Notes under the pieces: generated by a model
Seen by the model: the letters and a program-made list of their open reading frames with translations, nothing else
The model's database searches: none
What the model was told of the DNA's origin: nothing
Origin: CAZKBP01 sp964551015
GTDB lineage: Bacteria > Bacteroidota > Bacteroidia > Cytophagales > Microscillaceae
Reading direction: 5' to 3'
DNA: 11,516 bases
NCBI GenBank assembly: GCA_964551015.1
Contig: CAZKBP010000072.1
Location: 1-11,516 of the forward strand
In this document: positions 5,442 to 11,516 of the stretch, in pieces
Numbering within the stretch: the first letter of the stretch is position 1
Layout: every line of letters begins with the position of its first letter
Program-made: the position numbers and the translations under genes

Positions 5442-6491
5442 TTAGTCTTTGATGAAAGGATAATCTTGTTGTACGTACACATCTTTGAAAGCCTCTTCGG
5501 CATCGGGGAAGGCCGATTCTTCGGCAAACTGCACGGCCTCTTCCACTTCTTTCTTGAGGCGGTCGTCTATCTCTTTGAGTTCTTCTTCGGTCGCAAATTT
5601 GTTTTCTAAGATCGTGCTCTTGACCTGCTCGATAGAGTCTAAGGACTTGTAGTGTTCTAGCTCTTCTTTGGTACGATATTTCGCAGGGTCAGACATAGAG
5701 TGGCCTTTGTAACGATAAGTACGAAACTCGAGCAAGGTAGGGCCTTCTCCTTTGCGGGCACGCTCTGCGGCCGCTTCTACAGCATTGTGCACATTTTCCA
5801 CTTCCATTGCTTCCACGGGTTCAGAAGGCATGTCGTAGGCTTCTCCCAGCGTGTAGAGGTCGGTCACATTAGAAGTTCTTTTCACAGAAGTTCCCATTGC
5901 GTAACCATTATTCTCAATCACGAAAATCACAGGAAGCTTCCAGGTCATAGCCATATTCAGGGCTTCGTGAAAGGCTCCTTGCCTTACCGCGCCATCCCCC
6001 ATAAAACAAATACAAACATTGTCCGTCTTTTTGTATTTTTCAGCAAAGGCAATCCCAGCACCCAAGGGAATTTGGCCGCCCACGATGCCGTGCCCGCCCA
6101 TGAAATTTCTTTCTTTATCAAACAAGTGCATAGAGCCTCCTTTTCCTTTCGAGACTCCCGTAAATTTGGCGAAGAGTTCGGCCATGATGTTTTTGGCTGG
6201 GGTTCCCAAGGCCAAGGGTTGGCCGTGATCTCGGTAAGCCGTGATCCATTTATCATCTTTTTTGAGCGCAGTTACGGCTCCCGAAGCACTGGCTTCTTGG
6301 CCAATGTAGAGGTGGCAAAAACCTTTGATTTTCTGGCGTCCGTAGAGTTGCCCGGCTTTCTCCTCGAAACGTCTTTGCAGGAGCATGTTCTCATACCAGA
6401 ACATGTAAGTTTCTTTGGAGAATTGTGCTTTGGATTTCTTCGTATTTTTGGCGTTGGATTTAGACTTTGCTTTGGTTTTCGTGCTATCCAT
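5442..6491 (-). CDS. pdhA: Pyruvate dehydrogenase E1 component, alpha subunit
   Basis: A 349-residue thiamine-diphosphate-dependent E1-alpha subunit, which pairs with E1-beta to decarboxylate pyruvate and pass the acetyl group to the E2 lipoyl domain. After a Lys/Ser/Ala-rich tail (2-22), as is common in Bacteroidota, it shows FEEKAGQLYG (42-51), YIGQEA (62-67), TAYRDHG (84-90), GKGGSMHLFD (116-125), GGHGIVGGQIPLGAG (132-146), the ThDP/Mg motif GDGAVRQG (165-172) to ENN (193-195), and the loop YKGHSMSDP (261-269). The ATG at 6491 is chosen. The frame stays open to an ATG at 6623, but those 44 extra residues are low-complexity Phe/Lys/Gln and overlap the putative promoter and a palindrome. The E1-beta gene is not adjacent: the 3' side is a terminator and a convergent gene. 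Confidence 0.97.
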   Translation of the reverse strand: MDSTKTKAKSKSNAKNTKKSKAQFSKETYMFWYENMLLQRRFEEKAGQLYGRQKIKGFCHLYIGQEASASGAVTALKKDDKWITAYRDHGQPLALGTPAKNIMAELFAKFTGVSKGKGGSMHLFDKERNFMGGHGIVGGQIPLGAGIAFAEKYKKTDNVCICFMGDGAVRQGAFHEALNMAMTWKLPVIFVIENNGYAMGTSVKRTSNVTDLYTLGEAYDMPSEPVEAMEVENVHNAVEAAAERARKGEGPTLLEFRTYRYKGHSMSDPAKYRTKEELEHYKSLDSIEQVKSTILENKFATEEELKEIDDRLKKEVEEAVQFAEESAFPDAEEAFKDVYVQQDYPFIKD

Positions 6492-6577
6492 GTGTTTATA
6501 TTGTTGTTGTTTTTTTTCAGAAAAATAAAAAATGTGCTTCTGCGAAAATAAGAAAAAAATAGAAGCTGTGGTTTTTT

Positions 6578-6594
6578 GAGGATAATATATCCTC
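6578..6594. promoter_or_regulatory. Perfect inverted repeat at the pdhA transcription start region
   Basis: GAGGATA-ATA-TATCCTC is a perfect 7-bp inverted repeat with a 3-bp centre. It lies just downstream of the candidate -7 element for pdhA, where an operator or a 5'-leader hairpin would be expected. The minus strand continues with A residues, so it is not a terminator for pdhA transcription. Confidence 0.45.
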
Positions 6595-6598
6595 CTGT

Positions 6599-6630
6599 TT
6601 AAATTAAAATTTTTCTCTGTCAATCACAAA
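6599..6630 (-). promoter_or_regulatory. Candidate promoter for pdhA
   Basis: On the minus strand TTTG (6627-6630) is followed after 20 nt by TAATTTAA (6599-6606), two mismatches from TAnnTTTG. It closely resembles the candidate upstream of HD-coaD (TTTG, 19 nt, TAATTTAG). It would give a leader of about 100 nt. Confidence 0.35.
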
Positions 6631-6660
6631 AAAAGCGGGAAGATTTGTTTTTTCTTCCAA

Positions 6661-6691
6661 TTTTTTATCTGGGTCAAATCCTTTAATTTTG
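6661..6691 (+). promoter_or_regulatory. Candidate promoter for recF
   Basis: TAATTTTG (6684-6691) matches TAnnTTTG exactly; TTTT (6661-6664) lies 19 nt upstream in the -33 position with one mismatch. It points toward recF, with a leader of roughly 65 nt. The rest of the pdhA-recF gap (6492-6763) holds the pdhA promoter candidate and its inverted repeat; nothing else is recognised. Confidence 0.35.
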
Positions 6692-6763
6692 TTCTTCTAT
6701 TTCGGATCACAAGTTTGCTTGATAGCAATCCTATAAATCTAAGCTAAGCCCTAAACCACCATC

Positions 6764-7879
6764 GTGTATTTACAAAAGCTCGCTTTACTCAACTTTAAGA
6801 ATTACGAGACGCTCTCACTAGATTTTTGCCCTACCATCAATTGCTTGGTGGGAGATAATGGCAGTGGCAAAACCAATCTGTTGGACGCGATTCATTACTT
6901 ATCTATGAGTAAAAGCGCTTTTAATGCCGTAGATACGCAGAACATTCGCCACGAAGAGCAGTATTTTACCGTTCAGGGAGAGTTTCAACTCACCGAAGCA
7001 TCTCACCACGTGCTATGTGGCGTGCAAAAGGGACGAAAAAAAGTACTCCGCTTAGACAAAAAAGAATACGATAAGCTCAGCGAACACATCGGGCGTTTCC
7101 CCACGGTGATGATTGCCCCCCAAGACAGTAGCCTAATTCTGGAAGGAAGTGAAACCCGACGCAAGTATTTTGATAGTCTTATTTCGCAATTAGATGCCGC
7201 TTATCTGCAATATTTGATTCAGTACAATCACTACCTCAAGCAGCGCAATAGCCTCTTGAAACAGTTTGCGGAACGTAATTACATGGATCGTGATCTGATT
7301 CAAACTTACGACGGGCCGATGATTAAGCTGGGGCAAAAGATTTTCGAGCGGCGGCAGGCTTTTGTGCAGGATTTTTTGCCCACGTTGGAGAAGCACTACC
7401 AGCACATCAGCGATTGCAAAGAAGCGGTAAAAATGATCTACCAATCACAGTTGATGCAGCCTGACCACCCCGCTCTATTTCGCCAAAATCTTCGCAAAGA
7501 CATTCAAAAACAAAGAAGTACCTTTGGTATTCATCGGGATGACTATCAATTTGAGATCAATGGCTTTCCGCTCAAAAAATATGGTTCGCAGGGACAGCAG
7601 AAGTCTTTTTTGATTGCCCTCAAGCTGGCTCACTTCGAGTACATTAGCCAACAAAAACAAAGAAAAGCCATTCTTTTGTTGGATGATATTTTTGATAAAC
7701 TGGATGATAAGCGGATGAACAAGCTCATCCAAATGGTGGCCGCGCAAACTTTCGGGCAAATTTTTTTGACCGATGCCCGCCCCGAACGTAGCAAACAAAT
7801 TCTCTCCGCCGTGGATATCGAGAAGAAAATTTATACGCTCTCAGCCGGCGTAGTAGAGCAGCAAGAAGTTTTGGTATAA
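6764..7879 (+). CDS. recF: DNA replication and repair protein RecF
   Basis: A 371-residue SMC-like ATPase of normal length. RecF with RecO and RecR helps load RecA at single-strand gaps. Motifs in order: Walker A GDNGSGKT (30-37), TRRKYFD (131-137), GIHRDD (255-260), ABC signature GSQGQQKS (274-281), Walker B ILLLDDIFDKLD (303-314) and FLTDA (334-338). It starts at a GTG (6764), because the conserved opening YLQKLALLNFKNYE follows directly and no ATG is nearby in frame. The DUF721 gene follows 101 bp downstream, a pairing common in bacteria. Confidence 0.98.
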   Translation: MYLQKLALLNFKNYETLSLDFCPTINCLVGDNGSGKTNLLDAIHYLSMSKSAFNAVDTQNIRHEEQYFTVQGEFQLTEASHHVLCGVQKGRKKVLRLDKKEYDKLSEHIGRFPTVMIAPQDSSLILEGSETRRKYFDSLISQLDAAYLQYLIQYNHYLKQRNSLLKQFAERNYMDRDLIQTYDGPMIKLGQKIFERRQAFVQDFLPTLEKHYQHISDCKEAVKMIYQSQLMQPDHPALFRQNLRKDIQKQRSTFGIHRDDYQFEINGFPLKKYGSQGQQKSFLIALKLAHFEYISQQKQRKAILLLDDIFDKLDDKRMNKLIQMVAAQTFGQIFLTDARPERSKQILSAVDIEKKIYTLSAGVVEQQEVLV

Positions 7880-7980
7880 AATGGCAAGGCGCGCTTCTTG
7901 TCGCAAGGGTACAGATGTGAACTGAAACTTGAAGCCGAAAACCTGCCTCTTACAACCAAAAATTCCCTATCTTTAAGGCT

Positions 7981-8310
7981 ATGAAATATTACAACTACGA
8001 GCTAGATAAAATAAACCGCCAGCGCAAAGGAAAGATCAATGATTTGAGCAGTGCCGTTTCTGAACTACTGGATATTTACAAACTCAAAGACCGCTTTCAG
8101 GAGATGAGCATCCTCAACGCTTGGGACGAGGTCATGGGCTCAACGGTGAGCAAGCGTACACAACATATTTATATCAAGGATTTAACGCTTTTTGTCAAGC
8201 TAGAATCGGCTTCACTCAAGCACGAGTTGATGATGGCTAAAAGTCGAATCTTAGAGAAGCTAAATGAGCATTTAGGACAAAAAAGCGTAGAAGAGATTAT
8301 TTTTTCCTAA
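7981..8310 (+). CDS. DUF721 family protein, DciA-like helicase loader candidate
   Basis: A 109-residue protein with the DUF721 core: SSAVSELLDIYKLKDRF (23-39), ILNAWDEVMGSTVSKRTQ (44-61), DLTLFVKLESASLKHEL (67-83), and a final helix LEKLNEHLG before VEEIIF. DUF721 includes DciA, which loads the replicative helicase in bacteria without DnaC or DnaI. The neighbourhood of recF agrees with a DNA-replication role. The family is secure; the specific helicase-loading role is inferred. Confidence 0.9.
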   Translation: MKYYNYELDKINRQRKGKINDLSSAVSELLDIYKLKDRFQEMSILNAWDEVMGSTVSKRTQHIYIKDLTLFVKLESASLKHELMMAKSRILEKLNEHLGQKSVEEIIFS

Positions 8311-8395
8311 AACCTCTTCCTCTCTGAGTTGGTTATGCCTCTAATTGAGTAAGCCTAAATTTTAGACATATTAACCATAAACTTTAATCAATAAT

Positions 8396-8629
8396 ATGTG
8401 GCAAGAAGAAGATAACAAACTGAAACGGACTTTTGAATTTGAAAACTTTGTAGAAGCCTTTGGCTTTATGAGTCAGGTGGCCATCCTCGCCGAAAAGATG
8501 GACCACCATCCTTGGTGGTCCAATGTGTATAATAAAGTAGAAATAGAGTTGACCACACACGATGCGGGCAACACGGTAACGGAGAAAGATCGTGCACTCG
8601 CCGAGGCGATTGATGCTTTAGTTAAATAA
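8396..8629 (+). CDS. Pterin-4a-carbinolamine dehydratase
   Basis: A 77-residue protein carrying the complete family active-site pattern E-x3-HHP-x5-Y-x9-H-x-D: Glu33, His37-His38-Pro39, Tyr45, His55 and Asp65, seen in EKMDHHPWWSNVY and LTTHDAGNTVTEKD. It dehydrates 4a-hydroxytetrahydrobiopterin, recycling the cofactor of aromatic amino-acid hydroxylases. Bacteria without such hydroxylases also carry the family, where the role is unclear. It is shorter than typical (about 95-110) because the N-terminus is trimmed, but the fold core is present. It is 85 bp downstream of the DUF721 gene and directly upstream of a strong terminator, so it may end the recF transcript. Confidence 0.95.
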   Translation: MWQEEDNKLKRTFEFENFVEAFGFMSQVAILAEKMDHHPWWSNVYNKVEIELTTHDAGNTVTEKDRALAEAIDALVK

Positions 8630-8650
8630 GTAAATGAATTGCTCACCACG

Positions 8651-8676
8651 CCCCTAAGCTGGTTTAGGGGTTTTTT
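8651..8676 (+). terminator. Intrinsic terminator after the dehydratase gene
   Basis: CCCCTAA (8651-8657) pairs with TTAGGGG (8664-8670) around a 6-nt loop and is followed by six T residues. It lies 22 bp after the dehydratase stop codon. The stem sequence closely resembles that of the hairpin at 1581-1615. Confidence 0.92.
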
Positions 8677-8730
8677 CCACTGCCTTTTGCCTTCCTTTTT
8701 TGTACTTGACTAATTCCTTCTGCTATTCTC

Positions 8731-8771
8731 TTGGTCAATCCCGTGCTTATGGTATTAATTTTGTAATTTTG
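8731..8771 (+). promoter_or_regulatory. Candidate promoter with duplicated -7 element for the sensor gene
   Basis: TAATTTTG occurs twice in direct tandem (8756-8763 and 8764-8771), each an exact TAnnTTTG match. TTGG (8731-8734) lies 21 nt upstream of the first, one mismatch from the -33 TTTG. The predicted leader to the sensor ATG is about 160 nt. The rest of the gap (8677-8934) shows only a weak hairpin (AGTGT/ACACT near 8817-8834) and a 10-codon upstream ORF. Confidence 0.35.
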
Positions 8772-8905
8772 GGAATCATAGGATCGGCAGCGCAGTTTTC
8801 CCCATTTTTGCAAGGATAGTGTACTCAGGAACACTCCCGCGCTACTCAGAGGCTACAAGACCACGAATTCTGCCAACCTAAGCATCTTTTGCCTAAATCT
8901 ATACT

Positions 8906-8938
8906 ATGAACGTCTCGACAAACTGGCACATATCATGA
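8906..8938 (+). other. 10-codon upstream ORF overlapping the sensor start
   Basis: ATG at 8906 opens a frame of ten codons (MNVSTNWHIS) whose TGA stop overlaps the sensor ATG as ATGA. If translated, it could couple initiation of the sensor to the leader. The arrangement is seen directly; translation is not established. Confidence 0.3.
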
Positions 8939-10896
8939 AACAGCGAAAAGGTCTGGGAAGTATCTTAGGTTTTAATACCATTAGCGGTAAAATTATCTGG
9001 GGTTTTGCCTTCATTTATATTTTCTTTATCACCAGTGCCGCTATTAGTTACTTTACCGTGCAAAGAGGAGCCAATAAGATTAACGAATTTTCTGAAATCG
9101 TTAACCCCTCCATCGATTTATTAGATGATTTTGAACTGATCGTTACCCAGTCTCAGCTTTATACACTCAGTTGGGTACACGAACTTACCAAGATCCGCCC
9201 CGAAGACCGAGAATCCTTGGTCAAGCTTCATTTGGACTTTTTGGATTTTAAGGATAATCTTCGTCAGCTCACCCGCAAATGGAAAGGAAGAGATCTGCGA
9301 GAGAAGGTAGATTCTGTCTTAAATGACTTTGAAGCCCTCATTAAATACCAACAGAACATCATGGAAAAGTTGGGAGATGATTATGATTATTCCGACCAAA
9401 CCAACTTATTCGAGGCCGAAGATATTTTCAACCAAAAAGCCCTACCTCTTTCTGACCAAATCTTAGCTCGGCTTTCTGATATTGCCGAAGCCAAAAAACA
9501 AGAACGTGAGCAAACCCAAGCACAACTGCTCGATAGTTTTAATAACCTGATGAACATTACCTCCATCTTGGGTCTAGTACTCATTTTTGTAGGGTTTCTG
9601 GTGTCTTGGTGGACACGCCGACAGATCGTCCGTCCGATTAAATATATCAATAGTGTTTTTGTCAAACTGGGCACCGGAGAGCTTCCCGAAGACCGGAAGT
9701 TTCCCTTCAGCCGAGATGAAATTGGAGAGATGGCCGAATCAGCCGACCGCCTCGTGTTTAGCTTGAAAGAAACTTCTCGATTTGCCGAAAATATTGGTAA
9801 AGGAAATTACCAAGCTTCTTACACACCGCTTAGCGAAAAAGATGTACTTGGTAATGCACTCATCGAGATGCGTGATAACCTAGCGGCGGTGGCCGAAGAA
9901 GATCGCCGTCGGAGCTGGTCTACGGAAGGGCTGGTTCTCTTTAGTGAATTGCTCAAGGAGCACAATAACGATATTGAAAAACTGGGCGATACCATTATTT
10001 CTAACCTCGTGAAGTACCTAGAAGCCAATCAGGGAGGCTTGTTTATCGTGGAGAACAATGAACCCGATACCATGAGCAATGGAGAAGAGGCTTACATGAA
10101 GCTGGCTTCTTGCTACGCCTGGGATAAGAAAAAATACCTGGAGCGTAAAATTTATCCTGGGGATGGCCTAGCTGGTCAGTCTTGGCAAGAACAGGCTACC
10201 ATTTTCTTGACCGAAGTACCCGATGGCTACGTGGAGATTACTTCTGGTTTGGGGCAGGCGAACCCCAATAGTATCTTGATTGTACCTTTGAAGCTTAATG
10301 AAGAAATTTATGGCGTGATCGAGATGGCTTCTTTCAAGCATTTTTTACCTTTTGAAATAGAGTTTGTAGAAAAAATCGCCGAAAGTATCGCTTCCACCAT
10401 CGCTACGGTACGCATCAATGAGCGCACCAAACGCCTACTCGATGAGTCTACCCTCATGACCGAGCAGATGAAAAGCCAAGAAGAAGAGATGCGCCAAAAC
10501 ATGGAGGAACTCCAGTCTACCCAAGAGCATATCGAGCGTTCTCAAAAAGAAGTGAAAGCCAAAGAAGAGCTTTTTAGCTTTTCTAATATGATCATCGAGA
10601 CGGATCGTCGCTTTACCGTACGTGCTTTTAACGATCTGGCCGAAGCCAAATTAGGTTATGACAACTTAGAGCTAGATGGACTCTCGGTAGATCATCTTTT
10701 TGACCGTTTCCAAGATGTTGACGAAATCAAAGAACGCTTACAACAAGGTAATAAGTGGGTCGGCTTTATCTATATCAAAACCAATCAGGGCGAAAAGCTC
10801 TTTGTCAAAACGACGGCTTCGGCTATTAAAGATGAAACAGGTGCTTTTCATAAATATTTGTTCTTATTTGATGACATTACCCATGCAAGTTCATAA
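8935..10896 (+). CDS. Membrane sensor with HAMP, GAF and PAS domains, no output domain
   Basis: A 653-residue sensor. TM1 is about 19-42 (IIWGFAFIYIFFITSAAISY), followed by a periplasmic, mainly helical region (43-206) like the four-helix-bundle domains of chemoreceptors. TM2 is about 207-226 (NITSILGLVLIFVGFLVSWW). HAMP follows from RRQIVRPI (228-235) through DEIGEMAESADRL to about 280. Next come a GAF domain (about 350-495, with GGLFIVEN, YPGDGLAGQSW and SILIVPL..EEIYGVIEMAS), a Glu/Gln-rich coiled coil (498-545) and a PAS-like domain (545-648, ending FLFDDITH). No histidine kinase, guanylate cyclase, phosphatase or methyl-accepting output region is present. The protein may act through a partner or be the sensor half of a split system. 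It overlaps the next gene by 14 nt, so coupled translation is likely. Confidence 0.9.
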   Translation: MKQRKGLGSILGFNTISGKIIWGFAFIYIFFITSAAISYFTVQRGANKINEFSEIVNPSIDLLDDFELIVTQSQLYTLSWVHELTKIRPEDRESLVKLHLDFLDFKDNLRQLTRKWKGRDLREKVDSVLNDFEALIKYQQNIMEKLGDDYDYSDQTNLFEAEDIFNQKALPLSDQILARLSDIAEAKKQEREQTQAQLLDSFNNLMNITSILGLVLIFVGFLVSWWTRRQIVRPIKYINSVFVKLGTGELPEDRKFPFSRDEIGEMAESADRLVFSLKETSRFAENIGKGNYQASYTPLSEKDVLGNALIEMRDNLAAVAEEDRRRSWSTEGLVLFSELLKEHNNDIEKLGDTIISNLVKYLEANQGGLFIVENNEPDTMSNGEEAYMKLASCYAWDKKKYLERKIYPGDGLAGQSWQEQATIFLTEVPDGYVEITSGLGQANPNSILIVPLKLNEEIYGVIEMASFKHFLPFEIEFVEKIAESIASTIATVRINERTKRLLDESTLMTEQMKSQEEEMRQNMEELQSTQEHIERSQKEVKAKEELFSFSNMIIETDRRFTVRAFNDLAEAKLGYDNLELDGLSVDHLFDRFQDVDEIKERLQQGNKWVGFIYIKTNQGEKLFVKTTASAIKDETGAFHKYLFLFDDITHASS

Positions 10897-11464
10897 ATCA
10901 TCCCTTTGGTCTAGTAAGTATTTTTTACTCCTCCTATTTTTCTGCGTAAGCAGCAGTGCTTGTGTCGACTTGGAACAGTCTATCGAGGATAAGGAAAAAA
11001 TCAAAGAGGCGATGGAGGCGCACGAAATCAAACGCATAACCGAAAAACAACTCTTAGCCTGGATCGAGAATCAAGGAAATACCATCACGCGCCAAACCCA
11101 AAAACAACTCAACCGCCAATACAATGCCGCCAAGCAAGCAGGCGAACTGGGCGAAGCCTCTGAATTTTATAAATTGAAAAGTGCCCCAATCATTGATTCA
11201 TTAGAAGAAGCTTATCAAGCCAAAATCAAAAAAATTGGCTTTCAGGCCAAACCTTCCTCCATTCAACTGGAAGCGGAAAAAGAATTATTAAAAAAATATC
11301 AGCAAAACCAACTTCCCCTCGCAGGACGGGCGCAGTCACTTCCAGAAGAAGATCAAATCCTCTACACTTCACCCATCATTTTAGAAGGCCAACCGCAGGG
11401 TATTTGGAGCATCGTCTTCTCCCGCAAGGCCGCCGTCCGCATGATTGATCCTGAGGAGTTGTGA
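10883..11464 (+). CDS. Lipoprotein resembling Tll0287/DUF3365 sensors but lacking CxxCH
   Basis: A 193-residue protein with a lipoprotein signal (YFLLLLFFCVSSSAC, lipobox SSAC at about 24-27), so probably anchored in the cell envelope. The mature part (IKRITEKQLLAWIENQGNTI; then LYTSPIILEG; then PQGIWSIVFSRKA) follows the order of Tll0287-like DUF3365 domains, which usually bind heme through a CxxCH near the C-terminus. Here that segment is absent: the only cysteines are in the signal region. The ATG at 10883 is chosen because the signal peptide follows at once. It overlaps the sensor's end by 14 nt, suggesting a coupled pair. Its last two codons and stop lie inside a 7-bp tandem repeat. The family assignment is tentative; the lipoprotein call is firmer. 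Confidence 0.83.
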   Translation: MQVHKSSLWSSKYFLLLLFFCVSSSACVDLEQSIEDKEKIKEAMEAHEIKRITEKQLLAWIENQGNTITRQTQKQLNRQYNAAKQAGELGEASEFYKLKSAPIIDSLEEAYQAKIKKIGFQAKPSSIQLEAEKELLKKYQQNQLPLAGRAQSLPEEDQILYTSPIILEGQPQGIWSIVFSRKAAVRMIDPEEL

Positions 11465-11516
11465 GTTGTGAGTTGTGAGTTGTGAGTTGTGAGTTGTGAG
11501 TTGTGAGTTGTGAGTT
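11456..11516. repeat. 7-bp tandem repeat (GAGTTGT), at least 8.7 copies
   Basis: GAGTTGT repeats without interruption from 11456 to the window end. It begins inside the final codons of the lipoprotein gene, whose TGA stop (11462-11464) is formed by the junction of the first two copies. True copy number is unknown because the window ends inside the array. Confidence 0.97.

Noticed and set aside
5700..6551. Long plus-strand open frame (283 codons) opposite pdhA
   Set aside because: It is a shadow of the unmistakable pdhA coding sequence, and its translation matches no family pattern.
6492..6623. 44-residue N-terminal extension of PdhA from the ATG at 6623
   Set aside because: Low-complexity, not seen in the family, and it overlaps the predicted promoter and inverted repeat; the internal ATG at 6491 gives a normal E1-alpha.
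7881..7925. 14-codon ORF just after the recF stop codon
   Set aside because: Too short, no recognisable family and no supporting signal; probably chance in the recF-DUF721 spacer.

Overview
The window looks like a chromosomal segment of a Bacteroidota bacterium, probably near the Cytophagales. The evidence is recF followed closely by a DUF721/DciA-like gene, a typical Bacteroidota pyruvate dehydrogenase E1-alpha, a DUF7935-like membrane-anchored coiled-coil protein, start codons without Shine-Dalgarno sequences, several TTTG/TAnnTTTG-like promoter candidates, and tRNA genes that do not encode CCA. All names come from reading motifs by eye; no database search was run.

Layout. (1) Positions 1-216 hold about ten copies of a degenerate 21-bp tandem repeat, followed by coding debris in two frames (246-480). 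(2) Positions 481-1023 encode a 180-residue protein that reads as two effector-associated (death-like adaptor) domains joined by a polar linker, with no effector domain. (3) A minus-strand tRNA cluster (Cys, Leu-TAG, Leu-TAA, Gln) converges on it. Upstream of that lie a terminator-like hairpin and a 74-bp tRNA-like remnant. (4) A minus-strand group follows: a small unknown protein, an unusual fusion of an HD-type hydrolase domain to CoaD (coenzyme A synthesis), and a PP2C-type phosphatase. (5) kptA (RNA 2'-phosphotransferase) diverges from the phosphatase across only 31 bp and is followed by the DUF7935-like gene, which converges on pdhA through a bidirectional terminator. (6) pdhA and recF diverge across a 272-bp regulatory region. 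(7) recF, the DUF721 gene and a pterin-4a-carbinolamine dehydratase run in one direction to a strong terminator. (8) The right end holds a membrane sensor (extracytoplasmic helical domain, HAMP, GAF, PAS) with no recognisable output domain. It overlaps by 14 nt a lipoprotein resembling Tll0287/DUF3365 proteins but without the heme-binding CxxCH. A 7-bp tandem repeat starts inside the last codons of that lipoprotein and runs off the window.

Most of the window is housekeeping: CoA and acetyl-CoA supply, DNA repair and replication, and tRNAs. The most unusual content is the orphan two-domain death-like adaptor beside the repeat block and tRNA cluster. Next come the HD-CoaD fusion, the tight PP2C/kptA divergent pair, and the output-less sensor coupled to a heme-less sensor-like lipoprotein.
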